From positions 620,001 through 684,000 of the forward strand of contig NZ_JAAUVN010000003.1 of assembly GCF_012030425.1 (NCBI RefSeq): DNA of 64,000 bases. Reading direction: 5' to 3'. Of the stretch, positions 56,033-64,000 are shown piece by piece; positions within the stretch are counted from its first letter, which is position 1; each line of letters opens with the position of its first letter. Origin of the DNA: Sphingobacterium sp. B16(2022) (GTDB taxonomy: Bacteria; Bacteroidota; Bacteroidia; Sphingobacteriales; Sphingobacteriaceae). The notes under the pieces were generated by a model. The model had not been told where the DNA came from. It saw only the letters and a program-made list of their open reading frames with translations, and did not search any database. The translations under genes and the position numbers were made by a program.

Positions 56033-56416
56033 ATGGTTAAAAAAATTAAGATTGCATTTGCGGACGACAGTATCCTGCAGCGCACTATTATAAGAGCCAT
56101 CGTCGACCAGAACAATATTTTTGATCTGTTATATAATTGCAGCAATGGCCAAGAGCTAGTTGATCAACTGGAAGCTTGTACCGAATTACCTCAAGTATGC
56201 ATTATTGATCTACATATGCCTTTGATGGATGGGATAGAAACAGCTAACAGGATTAGAGAAAAATTTCCTTCCATTAAGCTATTTGGCTACACGAGCTCAA
56301 TTAAGGATTCTGAAATAGAGATATTCCATAAAAGCGGAGTACAATTGATATTCAATAAGACCAATTTTAATATTGTGTTACAGGAAATACATCGTTTCTT
56401 CACGACAAACAGTTAG
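56033..56416 (+). CDS. Single-domain response regulator (CheY-like)
   Basis: A 127-aa receiver domain without an output domain. ATG 56033 (MVKKIKIAFADDS) is chosen over a TTG at 56021. The acidic pair is ADDS, phospho-Asp lies in CIIDLHMPLMDG (about residue 57), the switch Thr in GYTSS and the Lys in FNKTN. It is most similar to LuxR-type receivers but lacks a DNA-binding part, so it must act by protein contact, for example with the kinase at 58269 or the regulator at 56997. It lies 70 bp after the peptide gene in the presumed phase-variable unit. Confidence 0.85.
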   Translation: MVKKIKIAFADDSILQRTIIRAIVDQNNIFDLLYNCSNGQELVDQLEACTELPQVCIIDLHMPLMDGIETANRIREKFPSIKLFGYTSSIKDSEIEIFHKSGVQLIFNKTNFNIVLQEIHRFFTTNS

Positions 56417-56469
56417 TAAGTGATAGAAATAGAACCTTTAAAGAGATAATTTTCTAATCTGAATAAATA

Positions 56470-56907
56470 ATGAATAAAACCTTACGGATATCTTTAGGGA
56501 TATTTTTCTACCTGATTACACTAGGCATACCAGAAACTAGGGCTCAATCTGTCTCTGCGACTATAAAAATCGATCTCAAGTCTTTTTTATCCATAGCTCT
56601 ATCCGAAAAGAAGGAGGGAAACCTTAGTGTACAACAGCAAAACTATACTCCATTAGAAATAACTTCTATAGGTCCTTATCAATTGGAGATTAGAAGCAGT
56701 AACGATCAGGAGCTGAGCAGTATATCTATTCCAGAAATATCAGATAATTCACTCACAATGATTACAGTTCGACGATGTTCATCCGCAATAGATCAAAATG
56801 CTTACTCAACTAACACGATATCCAAAATCGGAGGAACGTTTAACATAGGTATTGTTGAACATAGAGCGGCAGAAAAACCTTTAATTATTTCGGTTACTTC
56901 GCTGTGA
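56470..56907 (+). CDS. Small exported beta-rich protein (145 aa)
   Basis: A 145-aa protein with a clear signal peptide (MNKTLRISLGIFFYLITLG to about residue 25, ending RAQS). The mature part, about 120 aa, alternates short strands (VSATIKIDLKSFLSIAL, YQLEIRSSNDQELSSISI, TFNIGIVEHRA, LIISVTSL), as in small surface or pilus-type subunits; DUF4402-like folds are one possibility. No lipobox. It lies 54 bp after the response regulator. It is the only exported product of this unit and so the likely surface-exposed phase-variable output; that is inference. Confidence 0.7.
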   Translation: MNKTLRISLGIFFYLITLGIPETRAQSVSATIKIDLKSFLSIALSEKKEGNLSVQQQNYTPLEITSIGPYQLEIRSSNDQELSSISIPEISDNSLTMITVRRCSSAIDQNAYSTNTISKIGGTFNIGIVEHRAAEKPLIISVTSL

Positions 56908-56996
56908 TTTTTTTTGAATAAAACTGACACAACCCTAAGCAAGTCCCCATTCAATTCAACATTTAATGCAAATTTTAAAACACCAAAGATGTAATT

Positions 56997-58178
56997 ATGA
57001 AGATTCAAATGGAAAAAGATCAAGAAAAATTACCCAATGTAGCCAATTTCTATAACTTTATAAATAAGCTTTTAAATGCGCTATTTTATGATCAATCCAT
57101 CATCAACCGGAAGATGCAGGAGGTTGATATTATTCTTAAAAATGAAAACATACAATTAACCGGAAAAGCCTTTTTCACGATAATACATACACTCGGATTA
57201 GATCTAGCGCTCATATGTCAACATTATTTTAAAGATATGCCTATTATCCGATTGAAATATCCGGAATATGAAATTAAAAAGCTATCTGATTTATTTTTGA
57301 AGACCAATATAAATATTACGGCATCAACACATATAGAAGAATCACCATTAAGCGAAATATTTAATAAAAATTATGACCATCTTCTGGCCTATGAAGTATA
57401 TGCTTTAGCTATTGCCGTTGGAATAGAAACACCTATTCTTTTTGATTATCTATATGGCAAGAAAAAGAAGAAGCTCATATTGAGATTTGAAATTATTGAT
57501 CATGGAATAAATAGTAAAGAGAAGGTCAATTCACTACCTGATCACGAAATAATTCCAGTAGACTTACCTGTCCAGAAGTTTATCCGTAAAAAAAACATAT
57601 CCAGAGAACAAAAAGGACAGCTCTACAGTATCCTTGACTATATGATCAACTATACAGATTTTTTTCTCACAGATCGTACTGCCGTAGAAATTACAAAGGA
57701 AATTGAGAATAACTATCAGCATTTTAAACCCCCATTACATATCAATAATTTGATGAATAAATTCGTGGGAAAAGATTTGACCAGGATCAAAATAAATACG
57801 ATTAAAACAGACGGAGAGATCTCAAAAAAAGAAAAATTCATCTATACCAAAACCTCTAAAAAACATGAGGCAATAAACGAAGTCGTTCGTTATATTAAAC
57901 CTGAAGATCGGTCACGAGTAGTTAAGTTTACTAATTATAAGAACACCAGATTAAAAAACGATAAAGAAAAAGAAAAGGCAGAAATGGAAGCAATAGATAA
58001 ATTGTATGACCTTATTGCGAATAACCCTGGTCAACCACTGTCTTTTTATTTAACAATATCGAATATCAAAGTACGTACCCTTGAATTCCAGCTCCAAAAA
58101 CTGATAGAAGCAGGTAGATTGGAGTATCGCGACAAAACTAAACCCGTTTCCTACTGGCCCGTTAGCAGGAATGACTGA
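56997..58178 (+). CDS. Hypothetical protein with winged-helix-like C-terminus (393 aa)
   Basis: A 393-aa cytoplasmic protein, rich in Lys and Ile. Start could be Met1 or Met5. About 35-80 (MQEVDIILKNENIQLTGKAF, FTIIHTLGLDLALICQHYF) could be an XRE-like helical bundle. A long Lys-rich linker runs about 265-340. The last about 55 residues (IDKLYDLIANNPGQPLSFYL, TISNIKVRTLEFQLQKLIEA, GRLEYRD) follow the helix-turn-helix-wing plan of small transcription regulators. No family recognised. As last gene of the unit after the invertible segment, it may be a regulator set by the switch. Confidence 0.6.
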   Translation: MKIQMEKDQEKLPNVANFYNFINKLLNALFYDQSIINRKMQEVDIILKNENIQLTGKAFFTIIHTLGLDLALICQHYFKDMPIIRLKYPEYEIKKLSDLFLKTNINITASTHIEESPLSEIFNKNYDHLLAYEVYALAIAVGIETPILFDYLYGKKKKKLILRFEIIDHGINSKEKVNSLPDHEIIPVDLPVQKFIRKKNISREQKGQLYSILDYMINYTDFFLTDRTAVEITKEIENNYQHFKPPLHINNLMNKFVGKDLTRIKINTIKTDGEISKKEKFIYTKTSKKHEAINEVVRYIKPEDRSRVVKFTNYKNTRLKNDKEKEKAEMEAIDKLYDLIANNPGQPLSFYLTISNIKVRTLEFQLQKLIEAGRLEYRDKTKPVSYWPVSRND

Positions 58179-58210
58179 AACCAAATAAACATTATAAACA
58201 TGCCACCCTA

Positions 58211-58268
58211 TAGCTTTCTAACCTTTTAACTTTCTAACCTTTTAACTTTCTAACCTTCTCACCCTCTC
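58211..58268. repeat. Tandem CTTTCTAACCTTTTAA repeats
   Basis: The 16-base unit CTTTCTAACCTTTTAA occurs at 58213-58228 and 58229-58244, with a partial third copy at 58245-58256. The same core CTTTCTAACCT occurs twice left of the recombinase (54083 and 54198). The repeats therefore frame the recombinase-to-393-aa-protein region on both sides. Confidence 0.75.
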
Positions 58269-59366
58269 CTAACAATCCTCTACACTTTGCGGAAAAAATA
58301 ATCGAACAACCGTTCCTTTTCCTATAGCACTTGAAAGGTTGATAGTGCCTCCCATAAATTCCATTAGATCTTTTACCAATGATAATCCAATTCCTGACCC
58401 TACTATATGTGAAGAATTGGTACCCCGAACTTCCATGAGTAATACTTTGGTTAATTCATCTTCAGGAATACCAATTCCATTATCCTCAAAAATGTAGACA
58501 ATACCTTGATCTGTCTCTTCACTATCAATATGCAGATATGCCCCTTTACTATTGGCAAATTTCACAGCATTACCAATCAGGTTAACAAAAATCTGATATA
58601 CCGCACCACTGTCTGCATTTAAAGAATAGAGATGTCCCAACTGAAATTCGATCTGTCGTTCTGGAAAATTCAGCTTCACTTCATTAATCCATTCTCCGAT
58701 CCTTTTATCGATCTCGACACAATCAGCCATATTTTTTGAACCACGTACTTTATTGAGCTGCAAAGTCTGGTTGATGATGGATTCAATATTCTGTATGGAT
58801 TCAGAGAAGTTTTTATACCATCGTTTAGCCACCTGAACAGAAAGATCTTCATTTTTAAGCAGAAAATCATTTCCCATCTTTAAAACAGATAATGGATTTT
58901 TCAGATCGTGCGATAAGGTACTGGCCAAACGGTCCAATTTATAACTTAAAGAAAGCTCCTCGCGCTGTCTTTCCATTTTATTATTAGCCAATTTTCTTTC
59001 GGTCACATCACTTGCCGTGTGCAATATAGCGTAAGTCTGTCCCTTCTCATCAAGTATCGCTTTATACTCAAAGTCGAAATAACGTTTGATTTTTCTGTCT
59101 CCCACCACAATATTGGCGGCGACTTCCGTGGCATTATAAGTAATGCCGGTCTTCCAGACATTTTTAAGAATAGAACAAAACCCTTCCTGTACAAAATTTG
59201 GAAAACAGGCGCATAAGGTTCTTCCAATGATGGACTCATCAGCACACCAGATATCCAGCATACCCTGATTAGCATAAGCGATATTCAGATCACCGTTATT
59301 ATAAATAGCGGTTGCTTGGGGCGAATGGTGTAGCACCGACAAAATATAGGAATCAAAAGCGATCAT
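58269..59366 (-). CDS. PAS-domain sensor histidine kinase
   Basis: A 365-aa soluble kinase if Met29 (59366, MIAFDSYILSVLHHSPQA) is the start, as the PAS domain begins there; an in-frame start at 59450 adds 28 residues of doubtful sequence. PAS runs about 10-125 (AYANQGMLDIW, TASDVTERKLANNK). The HisKA domain has LASTLSHDLKNPLSVLKMG (His about residue 150). HATPase_c is about 240-360 (NLIGNAVKFA, EDNGIGIPED, VGSGIGLSLVKDL). No membrane helix, so the signal is cytoplasmic. It is tail-to-tail with the 393-aa gene; the lone receiver at 56033 is a possible partner. Confidence 0.88.
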   Translation of the reverse strand: MIAFDSYILSVLHHSPQATAIYNNGDLNIAYANQGMLDIWCADESIIGRTLCACFPNFVQEGFCSILKNVWKTGITYNATEVAANIVVGDRKIKRYFDFEYKAILDEKGQTYAILHTASDVTERKLANNKMERQREELSLSYKLDRLASTLSHDLKNPLSVLKMGNDFLLKNEDLSVQVAKRWYKNFSESIQNIESIINQTLQLNKVRGSKNMADCVEIDKRIGEWINEVKLNFPERQIEFQLGHLYSLNADSGAVYQIFVNLIGNAVKFANSKGAYLHIDSEETDQGIVYIFEDNGIGIPEDELTKVLLMEVRGTNSSHIVGSGIGLSLVKDLMEFMGGTINLSSAIGKGTVVRLFFPQSVEDC

Positions 59367-59830
59367 TGATTGAGGTGAAAAAAGTGAACAAAAAATGCAT
59401 ATATGGTATTCAAAAGAAACTTTTATCGCAACAGCTAGATTTTGTGACATCGCTCAGCCCAGGTTATTTTTTAGTAGCCGAAGCAGCATAAAACCGAATC
59501 ACATTCACCAATATAGAACGATGGGACAAAATTATATAAATATAATATTAAAAAAACAATAAATAAGCCGCTTTTCTACCTAAATTTCATCACAGCAAGA
59601 GATGTGGTTTGATTTTTGTATTTAACAGACGCAATCTTTTCCTACCCATGCATGCACATGTAGCGCTATCTGAATAAGATCGCAAATAATATGCTGTGTG
59701 GCTCGAAAAGCAAATAATTTCTTTTGTTATATCATTTTATATCAAAAAAAGTGAAAAATACGTTTTACATAAAAAGATATCAAGAACCAAAATAGTAATC
59801 AATTTAAATACATTTATAACAACAAAAACT
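59367..59830. other. Gap before gldL
   Basis: An AT-rich gap between the divergent histidine kinase and gldL. It must hold both promoters, but no TAnnTTTG box stands out. A longer in-frame extension of gldL up to 59696 is AT-rich, lacks GldL similarity and is not accepted. No gene seen. Confidence 0.4.
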
Positions 59831-60643
59831 ATGAGTAAGAAAAAAGACAATTCGAAATGGTTAAATGTCGCCATCTCTTGGGGAGCGAGTATTGTCATCA
59901 TCGGTGTACTGTTCAAGATTCTCCACATCGGCGGTTCCTATGCCAATTACATGATCGGAATCGGATTAGGAGTTGAAGCCTTCTTATTTTTTCTAATGGG
60001 TCTCAACCCTCCTGCACCAGAACCAGATTGGAGCCGCGTATATCCAGAATTGGATGAAAACTATACCGGTGAACTACCTACCAGAAGTGCAACTGTCGTG
60101 AACACACCTACGGGACCTTCTGCTACTGTAGCTTTGGACAAAATGTTTGCAGATGCTAATATTGACGAAACAAGTATCGGCAATTTAGGAAGAGGATTAC
60201 GTGATTTCAGCGAGAAAATGTCGGCGATCAATAAAATCTCAGATGTTTCTTTGGCAACAGAAGATTTCACGCAAAAGCTGAAATTGGCAACATCCAAATT
60301 CGACAGCATGAGTGTTGCTTTTGAGCAGGCTTCTGCTAATTTGGTACAGATGTCCAATTCATCCGCAGATACTGCCAGCTACCACGAACAGGTGAATAAG
60401 CTGACAACAAACCTGCAACAATTGAATGGTATGTACGAGCGTGAACTACAGGATTCGGCTACGCACTTAAAATCGATGAACCAATTTTATGAAAATTTAA
60501 GTTATACGATGCAAAACTTCAATGAGTCATTAGATGATTCTAAGGCATTCAAAGAAGAAGTTGGCAAGTTGGCAAAAAACCTAAACGCTTTAAATGCGAT
60601 CTATGGCAATATGTTGAGTGCAATGAACCAACCGCGTGTTTAA
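59831..60643 (+). CDS. gldL: GldL/PorL, T9SS motor inner-membrane subunit
   Basis: A 270-aa protein starting MSKKKDNSKWLNVAISWGAS; this ATG gives the family's N-terminus. Helix 1 is about 13-31 and helix 2 about 41-57 (MIGIGLGVEAFLFFLMGLN). Glu49, the membrane glutamate needed for proton-driven rotation in GldL of Flavobacterium johnsoniae, is present at exactly that position. The rest, about 85-270, is cytoplasmic helical coiled coil. GldL with GldM forms the proton-powered motor of type IX secretion and gliding. gldM follows by 30 bp. The usual neighbours gldK (upstream) and gldN (downstream) are absent here. Confidence 0.93.
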   Translation: MSKKKDNSKWLNVAISWGASIVIIGVLFKILHIGGSYANYMIGIGLGVEAFLFFLMGLNPPAPEPDWSRVYPELDENYTGELPTRSATVVNTPTGPSATVALDKMFADANIDETSIGNLGRGLRDFSEKMSAINKISDVSLATEDFTQKLKLATSKFDSMSVAFEQASANLVQMSNSSADTASYHEQVNKLTTNLQQLNGMYERELQDSATHLKSMNQFYENLSYTMQNFNESLDDSKAFKEEVGKLAKNLNALNAIYGNMLSAMNQPRV

Positions 60644-60673
60644 TTCATCCATGTATAATCTAAATCAATAAAA

Positions 60674-62206
60674 ATGGCATTAGGAAGAGAGACACCAAGA
60701 CAGAGAATGATCAGCATTCTTTATCTGGTACTACTTGCATTACTTGCATTGAATGTGCCCGATACGATCTTGGATGCATTTAAAAACATCAACAATAGCC
60801 TCGAATCATCTCGCTCAAATGTCAACACTGCCGTACAGCAATTGTTCTCGGCATTTGAAAGCACCAAATTAAAGGAAGAGCCTGCGCGTGCGAAACCGAT
60901 CTACGATAAAGCTAAAAAAGCACAGGCGATCATCGGAGAACTGAACACCTATATCAGCTCACTAAAAGAAGATTTCACCAAGCAAGGTGGCGGTATTGAT
61001 CCTGAAAAAGGAGATCTTGTTAAAAGAGAAAACGAAGATATTTCGCCGAATCTGATGATCAATGAGAAAAAAGGAACCGTATTAAAGGATAAGATCAATG
61101 AAACAAGAGCTAAGCTCCTTGCTTTATTGACACCTGAAGAACAAAAAAGTGTTTCCTTTTCATTGGAAGCAAAGGATCCTGAAAAATCTGTCAACGGCAA
61201 GAAAAGCTGGGAAGAAATCAATTTCGGAAGTGGCACTCCCCTAACAGCAGCGATGACTATTTTGACCAAAATCCAGACCGATGCTCAAAATGCGGAATCG
61301 GATATGGTGAAATTAATCTTAGGTAAAATGGATCAGGCAGTTGTTAATCTGGACAAATTTGCCGCAGTGGCTGTTGCACCAACATCGTACTTAGTACAGG
61401 GACAACCCTATAAAGCAGAAGTATTTTTAACCGCTTCAGATTCTAAATCACAACCCGCCATCAGTGTCAATGGTTCACCATTACAGATTGTTGATGGAAA
61501 AGGAGTGTATAATGTATCGACAAGCAAGGAAGGTATCTTCTCTTGGACCGGAGTTGTGCAGGTGAAACAAACGGATGGTTCGATGAAAGAATATCGTACA
61601 GCGACACAGACCTATCAGGTGGCACGCCCTTCGGCAGTTGTATCACCGGACAAGATGAATGTGCTTTACATTGGTGTTGATAACCCATTATCCGTTTCTG
61701 CTGCAGGAACACCAACAGATAAGGTAAAAGTTAGCATGACAGGCGGTAGCCTTTCAGGATCAGGCGGTAAGTACAATGCCCGTGTTTCCTCACCAGGTAC
61801 TGCACGCATTTCTATTAGTGCTGAAGTAGCACCGGGTAAAATGCAGACCTTGAGTACCACGGAATTCCGTGTTAAACGTATTCCAGATCCAATTGCAAAA
61901 TTTGCAGGAAAAACAGGTGGCAGTATGGCTACCGTGGCGTTGAAAGCACAGAATGCAATCTTTGCGAAACTGGACAACTTTGACTTTGATGCGAACTTTA
62001 AGGTGACTAAATTTACAATGATCATTGCCAAGCCACGTGCTGATGCCATTGTATTATCAACTTCTGGCAATCAATTGAGTTCAAGTATGGCATCTGCCTT
62101 AAACGGTATCACGCCGGGCACCCGTGTTATCTTTGATAACATTGTCGCTGTAGGTCCGGATGGAACTTCGAGACAATTAAACGCAGTAGCATTGACTGCA
62201 AACTAA
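60674..62206 (+). CDS. gldM: GldM/PorM, T9SS motor shaft protein
   Basis: A 510-aa protein, normal length for the family. It starts MALGRETPRQRMISILYLVL with one membrane helix (about 13-33), followed by a long periplasmic shaft of four domains (helical to about 220, then Ig-like sandwiches to the C-terminus). It spans the periplasm and couples GldL rotation to the outer-membrane GldK/GldN ring. In F. johnsoniae GldM a helix glutamate is at position 31 (NMSKEVL); here the sequence NVPDTIL has Asp30 and Thr31, an acid one place earlier. A terminator follows at once, so no gldN is in this transcript. Confidence 0.93.
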   Translation: MALGRETPRQRMISILYLVLLALLALNVPDTILDAFKNINNSLESSRSNVNTAVQQLFSAFESTKLKEEPARAKPIYDKAKKAQAIIGELNTYISSLKEDFTKQGGGIDPEKGDLVKRENEDISPNLMINEKKGTVLKDKINETRAKLLALLTPEEQKSVSFSLEAKDPEKSVNGKKSWEEINFGSGTPLTAAMTILTKIQTDAQNAESDMVKLILGKMDQAVVNLDKFAAVAVAPTSYLVQGQPYKAEVFLTASDSKSQPAISVNGSPLQIVDGKGVYNVSTSKEGIFSWTGVVQVKQTDGSMKEYRTATQTYQVARPSAVVSPDKMNVLYIGVDNPLSVSAAGTPTDKVKVSMTGGSLSGSGGKYNARVSSPGTARISISAEVAPGKMQTLSTTEFRVKRIPDPIAKFAGKTGGSMATVALKAQNAIFAKLDNFDFDANFKVTKFTMIIAKPRADAIVLSTSGNQLSSSMASALNGITPGTRVIFDNIVAVGPDGTSRQLNAVALTAN

Positions 62207-62224
62207 ATTTTATTAGCATAACGA

Positions 62225-62264
62225 AGAAAGCATTCTCAAATTCGAGAATGCTTTCTTTCTTTTA
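62225..62264 (+). terminator. Terminator after gldM
   Basis: A perfect 13-bp stem AGAAAGCATTCTC / GAGAATGCTTTCT, loop AAATTC, then TTCTTTTA. It starts 18 bp after the gldM stop. Confidence 0.9.
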
Positions 62265-62402
62265 TTATTGTTTAGCCCCATCCAATTAAGAATTACCGCA
62301 TCACACCAATTTCCGACACCCCTCTGTTGTACTTATCCTTAATGAGCAAATATAATAGGGTTTGCAATAATAAGAAATAGTAAAACATGCTAGAAAAGCT
62401 AT

Positions 62403-64000
62403 TTACTGTGCATTGACCTTAAATACAAAAGTCGCTTGTACTGTCTTATTTGTATCATAAGTATAGACCAGCGCTTGACGAATAGTATAAATATTACCTG
62501 TAGCCAAAGCAGCAGGAAATTGACCAATCGTAAACGTGAGAGTATTCTCATTAAACTCAGAAAAAAGGACAGAACTAACTCCCCAATTAGTCACGTTTCC
62601 CGTCGCACTAAACCAATGACCATATCCATTAGCAGTTGCAGTTGGATTCAAGTTACCGTTAGGTTCAATAGCGTAAAATTTGATTTTTCCATTAGCCATT
62701 AAATTTGCAATATCTCCTGGCTGGACAGCAAAAGCTTGTCCTAACTGATTTGCGTTGACAACAACCTGTTCTGTGCCATATTCTGTAGCACTAACTGTTA
62801 GATTAACATGCTGATTAAATGTGATATCCTCTGGATCAGCTGTCGTATTTATAAATCCCAGAACATTGGTATTTGTAAATTTAACCTCATATGGCCATTG
62901 CTCATCATTAGTTTCAACCTCGTCCCAAGCGTGCGGTTGATAAACACTTGGAGCACCTGTCACGACGAACCACAGCTTCTCACAATTGACTGGTACAGTA
63001 AAATTGACATTATTTTGTATCCCCTGTGCCATATTACCATACACGCGTGCACCATTGCTCAATAAAGCGACATAACCATATCGCCAACCTGCTCGGCTCG
63101 CATTAACAGTATTAAACCCTTGAGCATTGGCAACACCATTAAAAGCGACAGATACCTGCGTCCCCCCAGCAGGTACAACCAGTGGTATTACATTGTACCC
63201 TGTGGTACCTGGACATTGTTCATATGCTACACGCAAACTGCCATTTGGCTGCATGTTAAATTTATACTTATGCTTACCAATATAATTTGCCCCAAGATTT
63301 CTGATATTATTTAAATCCCAAGTAACAAAACGCGAGGCAGCTTCATAAATTTCATCATTAAATTGGTTGACATTTATTCCTGTAATACGCATATAAGCTT
63401 GTAACGGATCTTCAGGTTCTATTGCCTGTCTCCATATACGTCCCAAAATATCTATCCCATGTTTCTCTGTCCAATAATTATGTATAAAATAACTCGCATA
63501 GCGCTGCCATTCATGATGAATATGACGGTGATAATTTTCAGTGTAAACAGTAAAATCATGTGATGAAAACGCTTCTTCTGGATAACTTTGATGAGCTTGC
63601 CACTGCGCTGTTTGTTCCCAAAATGCATTACCACCATTACCGCCAAAACCATAGCGAAATCCTGCACCGCCCTTCAGATCCGAGAATACTTGATATTGAA
63701 AACTATGTCCAATTTCATGTGCTATCGTAGATCCTACGGGTTTGCACGTAGCTGGATTTATCCATAATGCTCCGATTACATTATCATACCCACTGCCATA
63801 AGCCATCCATTCGGTTGTATAATGTAAGAAAATCATCATTTTGTACTGATCCAAATTAGATTTACCTTGATTACGTTCAGCAAACTTCAAGGTATTGATA
63901 TTGATATCATAATAACTTTCTGCCTTAACCAGCAGGTCATCAATATCAACACGATATACTTCAGGTACCGTACTTGCATTTGGATCATTAGCACCATAAC
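62403..64000 (-). CDS. DUF6055-type putative metallopeptidase with C-terminal DUF4859 (5' end outside window)
   Basis: At least 532 codons, open to the right edge; codons before 63890 read YGANDPNASTVPEV and onward in frame, so the start lies beyond 64000. The visible N-terminal half has TIAHEIGHSFQYQVFSDL and GAGFRYGFGGNGGNAFWEQT, matching the DUF6055 group of secreted proteins with an HExxH zinc motif (His, Glu, His in HEIGH). A beta-rich middle (FNGVANAQGFN, KLWFVVTGAPS) follows. The last about 170 residues (EVKFTNTNVLGFINT to VFKVNAQ) fit DUF4859. Probably an extracellular peptidase or glycan-binding enzyme; activity unproven. Confidence 0.75.
   Translation of the reverse strand, partial: YGANDPNASTVPEVYRVDIDDLLVKAESYYDININTLKFAERNQGKSNLDQYKMMIFLHYTTEWMAYGSGYDNVIGALWINPATCKPVGSTIAHEIGHSFQYQVFSDLKGGAGFRYGFGGNGGNAFWEQTAQWQAHQSYPEEAFSSHDFTVYTENYHRHIHHEWQRYASYFIHNYWTEKHGIDILGRIWRQAIEPEDPLQAYMRITGINVNQFNDEIYEAASRFVTWDLNNIRNLGANYIGKHKYKFNMQPNGSLRVAYEQCPGTTGYNVIPLVVPAGGTQVSVAFNGVANAQGFNTVNASRAGWRYGYVALLSNGARVYGNMAQGIQNNVNFTVPVNCEKLWFVVTGAPSVYQPHAWDEVETNDEQWPYEVKFTNTNVLGFINTTADPEDITFNQHVNLTVSATEYGTEQVVVNANQLGQAFAVQPGDIANLMANGKIKFYAIEPNGNLNPTATANGYGHWFSATGNVTNWGVSSVLFSEFNENTLTFTIGQFPAALATGNIYTIRQALVYTYDTNKTVQATFVFKVNAQ

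Noticed and set aside
58211..58256. Short tandem repeats considered as a CRISPR array
   Set aside because: The unit is 16 bp with no unique spacers and no cas gene is in the window.
59696..59830. N-terminal extension of GldL by 45 residues
   Set aside because: The extension is AT-rich, lacks family similarity, and the start at 59831 puts Glu49 in the position known from GldL.

Overview
The window looks like chromosomal DNA of a Bacteroidota bacterium, most likely Sphingobacterium or a close relative in the Sphingobacteriaceae. The reasons are four SusC/SusD pairs, a hybrid two-component regulator, an ECF sigma/FecR/STN-SusC relay, GldL/GldM, FISUMP and DUF4876/DUF6850 proteins, and low-to-moderate GC. 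Genus is inferred from gene content only; no rRNA or marker gene is present.

Layout. 1-1360: a valine tRNA and a PagL-like lipid A deacylase. 1649-11539: two divergent SusC/SusD pairs. 11838-19307: ECF sigma factor, FecR-type anti-sigma factor, and an STN-bearing SusC with its SusD. 19597-24566: a DUF1275 membrane protein and a hybrid two-component regulator, divergent from the nutrient-uptake operon 24901-33906 (SusC, SusD, two DUF lipoproteins and a lipoprotein with a zinc-protease-like HExxH motif). No glycoside hydrolase or polysaccharide lyase was recognised with any of the four pairs. 33907-35804: an AT-rich decayed stretch with two small genes, an ORF6N-protein relic and a 224-bp inverted-repeat structure. 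35805-37730: a small 'YVxP' peptide gene and a fimbrillin/FISUMP lipoprotein. 38495-45304: TonB receptor, DUF4876 lipoprotein, DUF6850 barrel and di-haem cytochrome c peroxidase, with a possible Fur-like site upstream. 45827-46267: a broken copy of the block 51781-53138. 46420-51526: three lipoproteins followed by a TPR histidine kinase and a LuxR-type regulator. 52081-53298: a Tat-exported enolase-superfamily protein.

54215-58178 is the most interesting part. A tyrosine recombinase gene lies next to a 226-bp segment bounded by perfect 15-bp inverted repeats (55505-55519 and 55716-55730). Inside it is a Bacteroidota-type -7 box, TACCTTTG, reading leftward. On the other side lie a second YVxP peptide, a single-domain response regulator, a small exported protein and a 393-aa protein with a winged-helix-like C-terminus. 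This looks like a phase-variable promoter switch. In the orientation given, the visible promoter points at the recombinase; after inversion it would point at the peptide/regulator genes.

58269-64000: a PAS histidine kinase, a gldL-gldM pair without gldK or gldN beside it, and a DUF6055/DUF4859 putative metallopeptidase that runs off the right edge. All family names come from reading motifs by eye; no database search was run.
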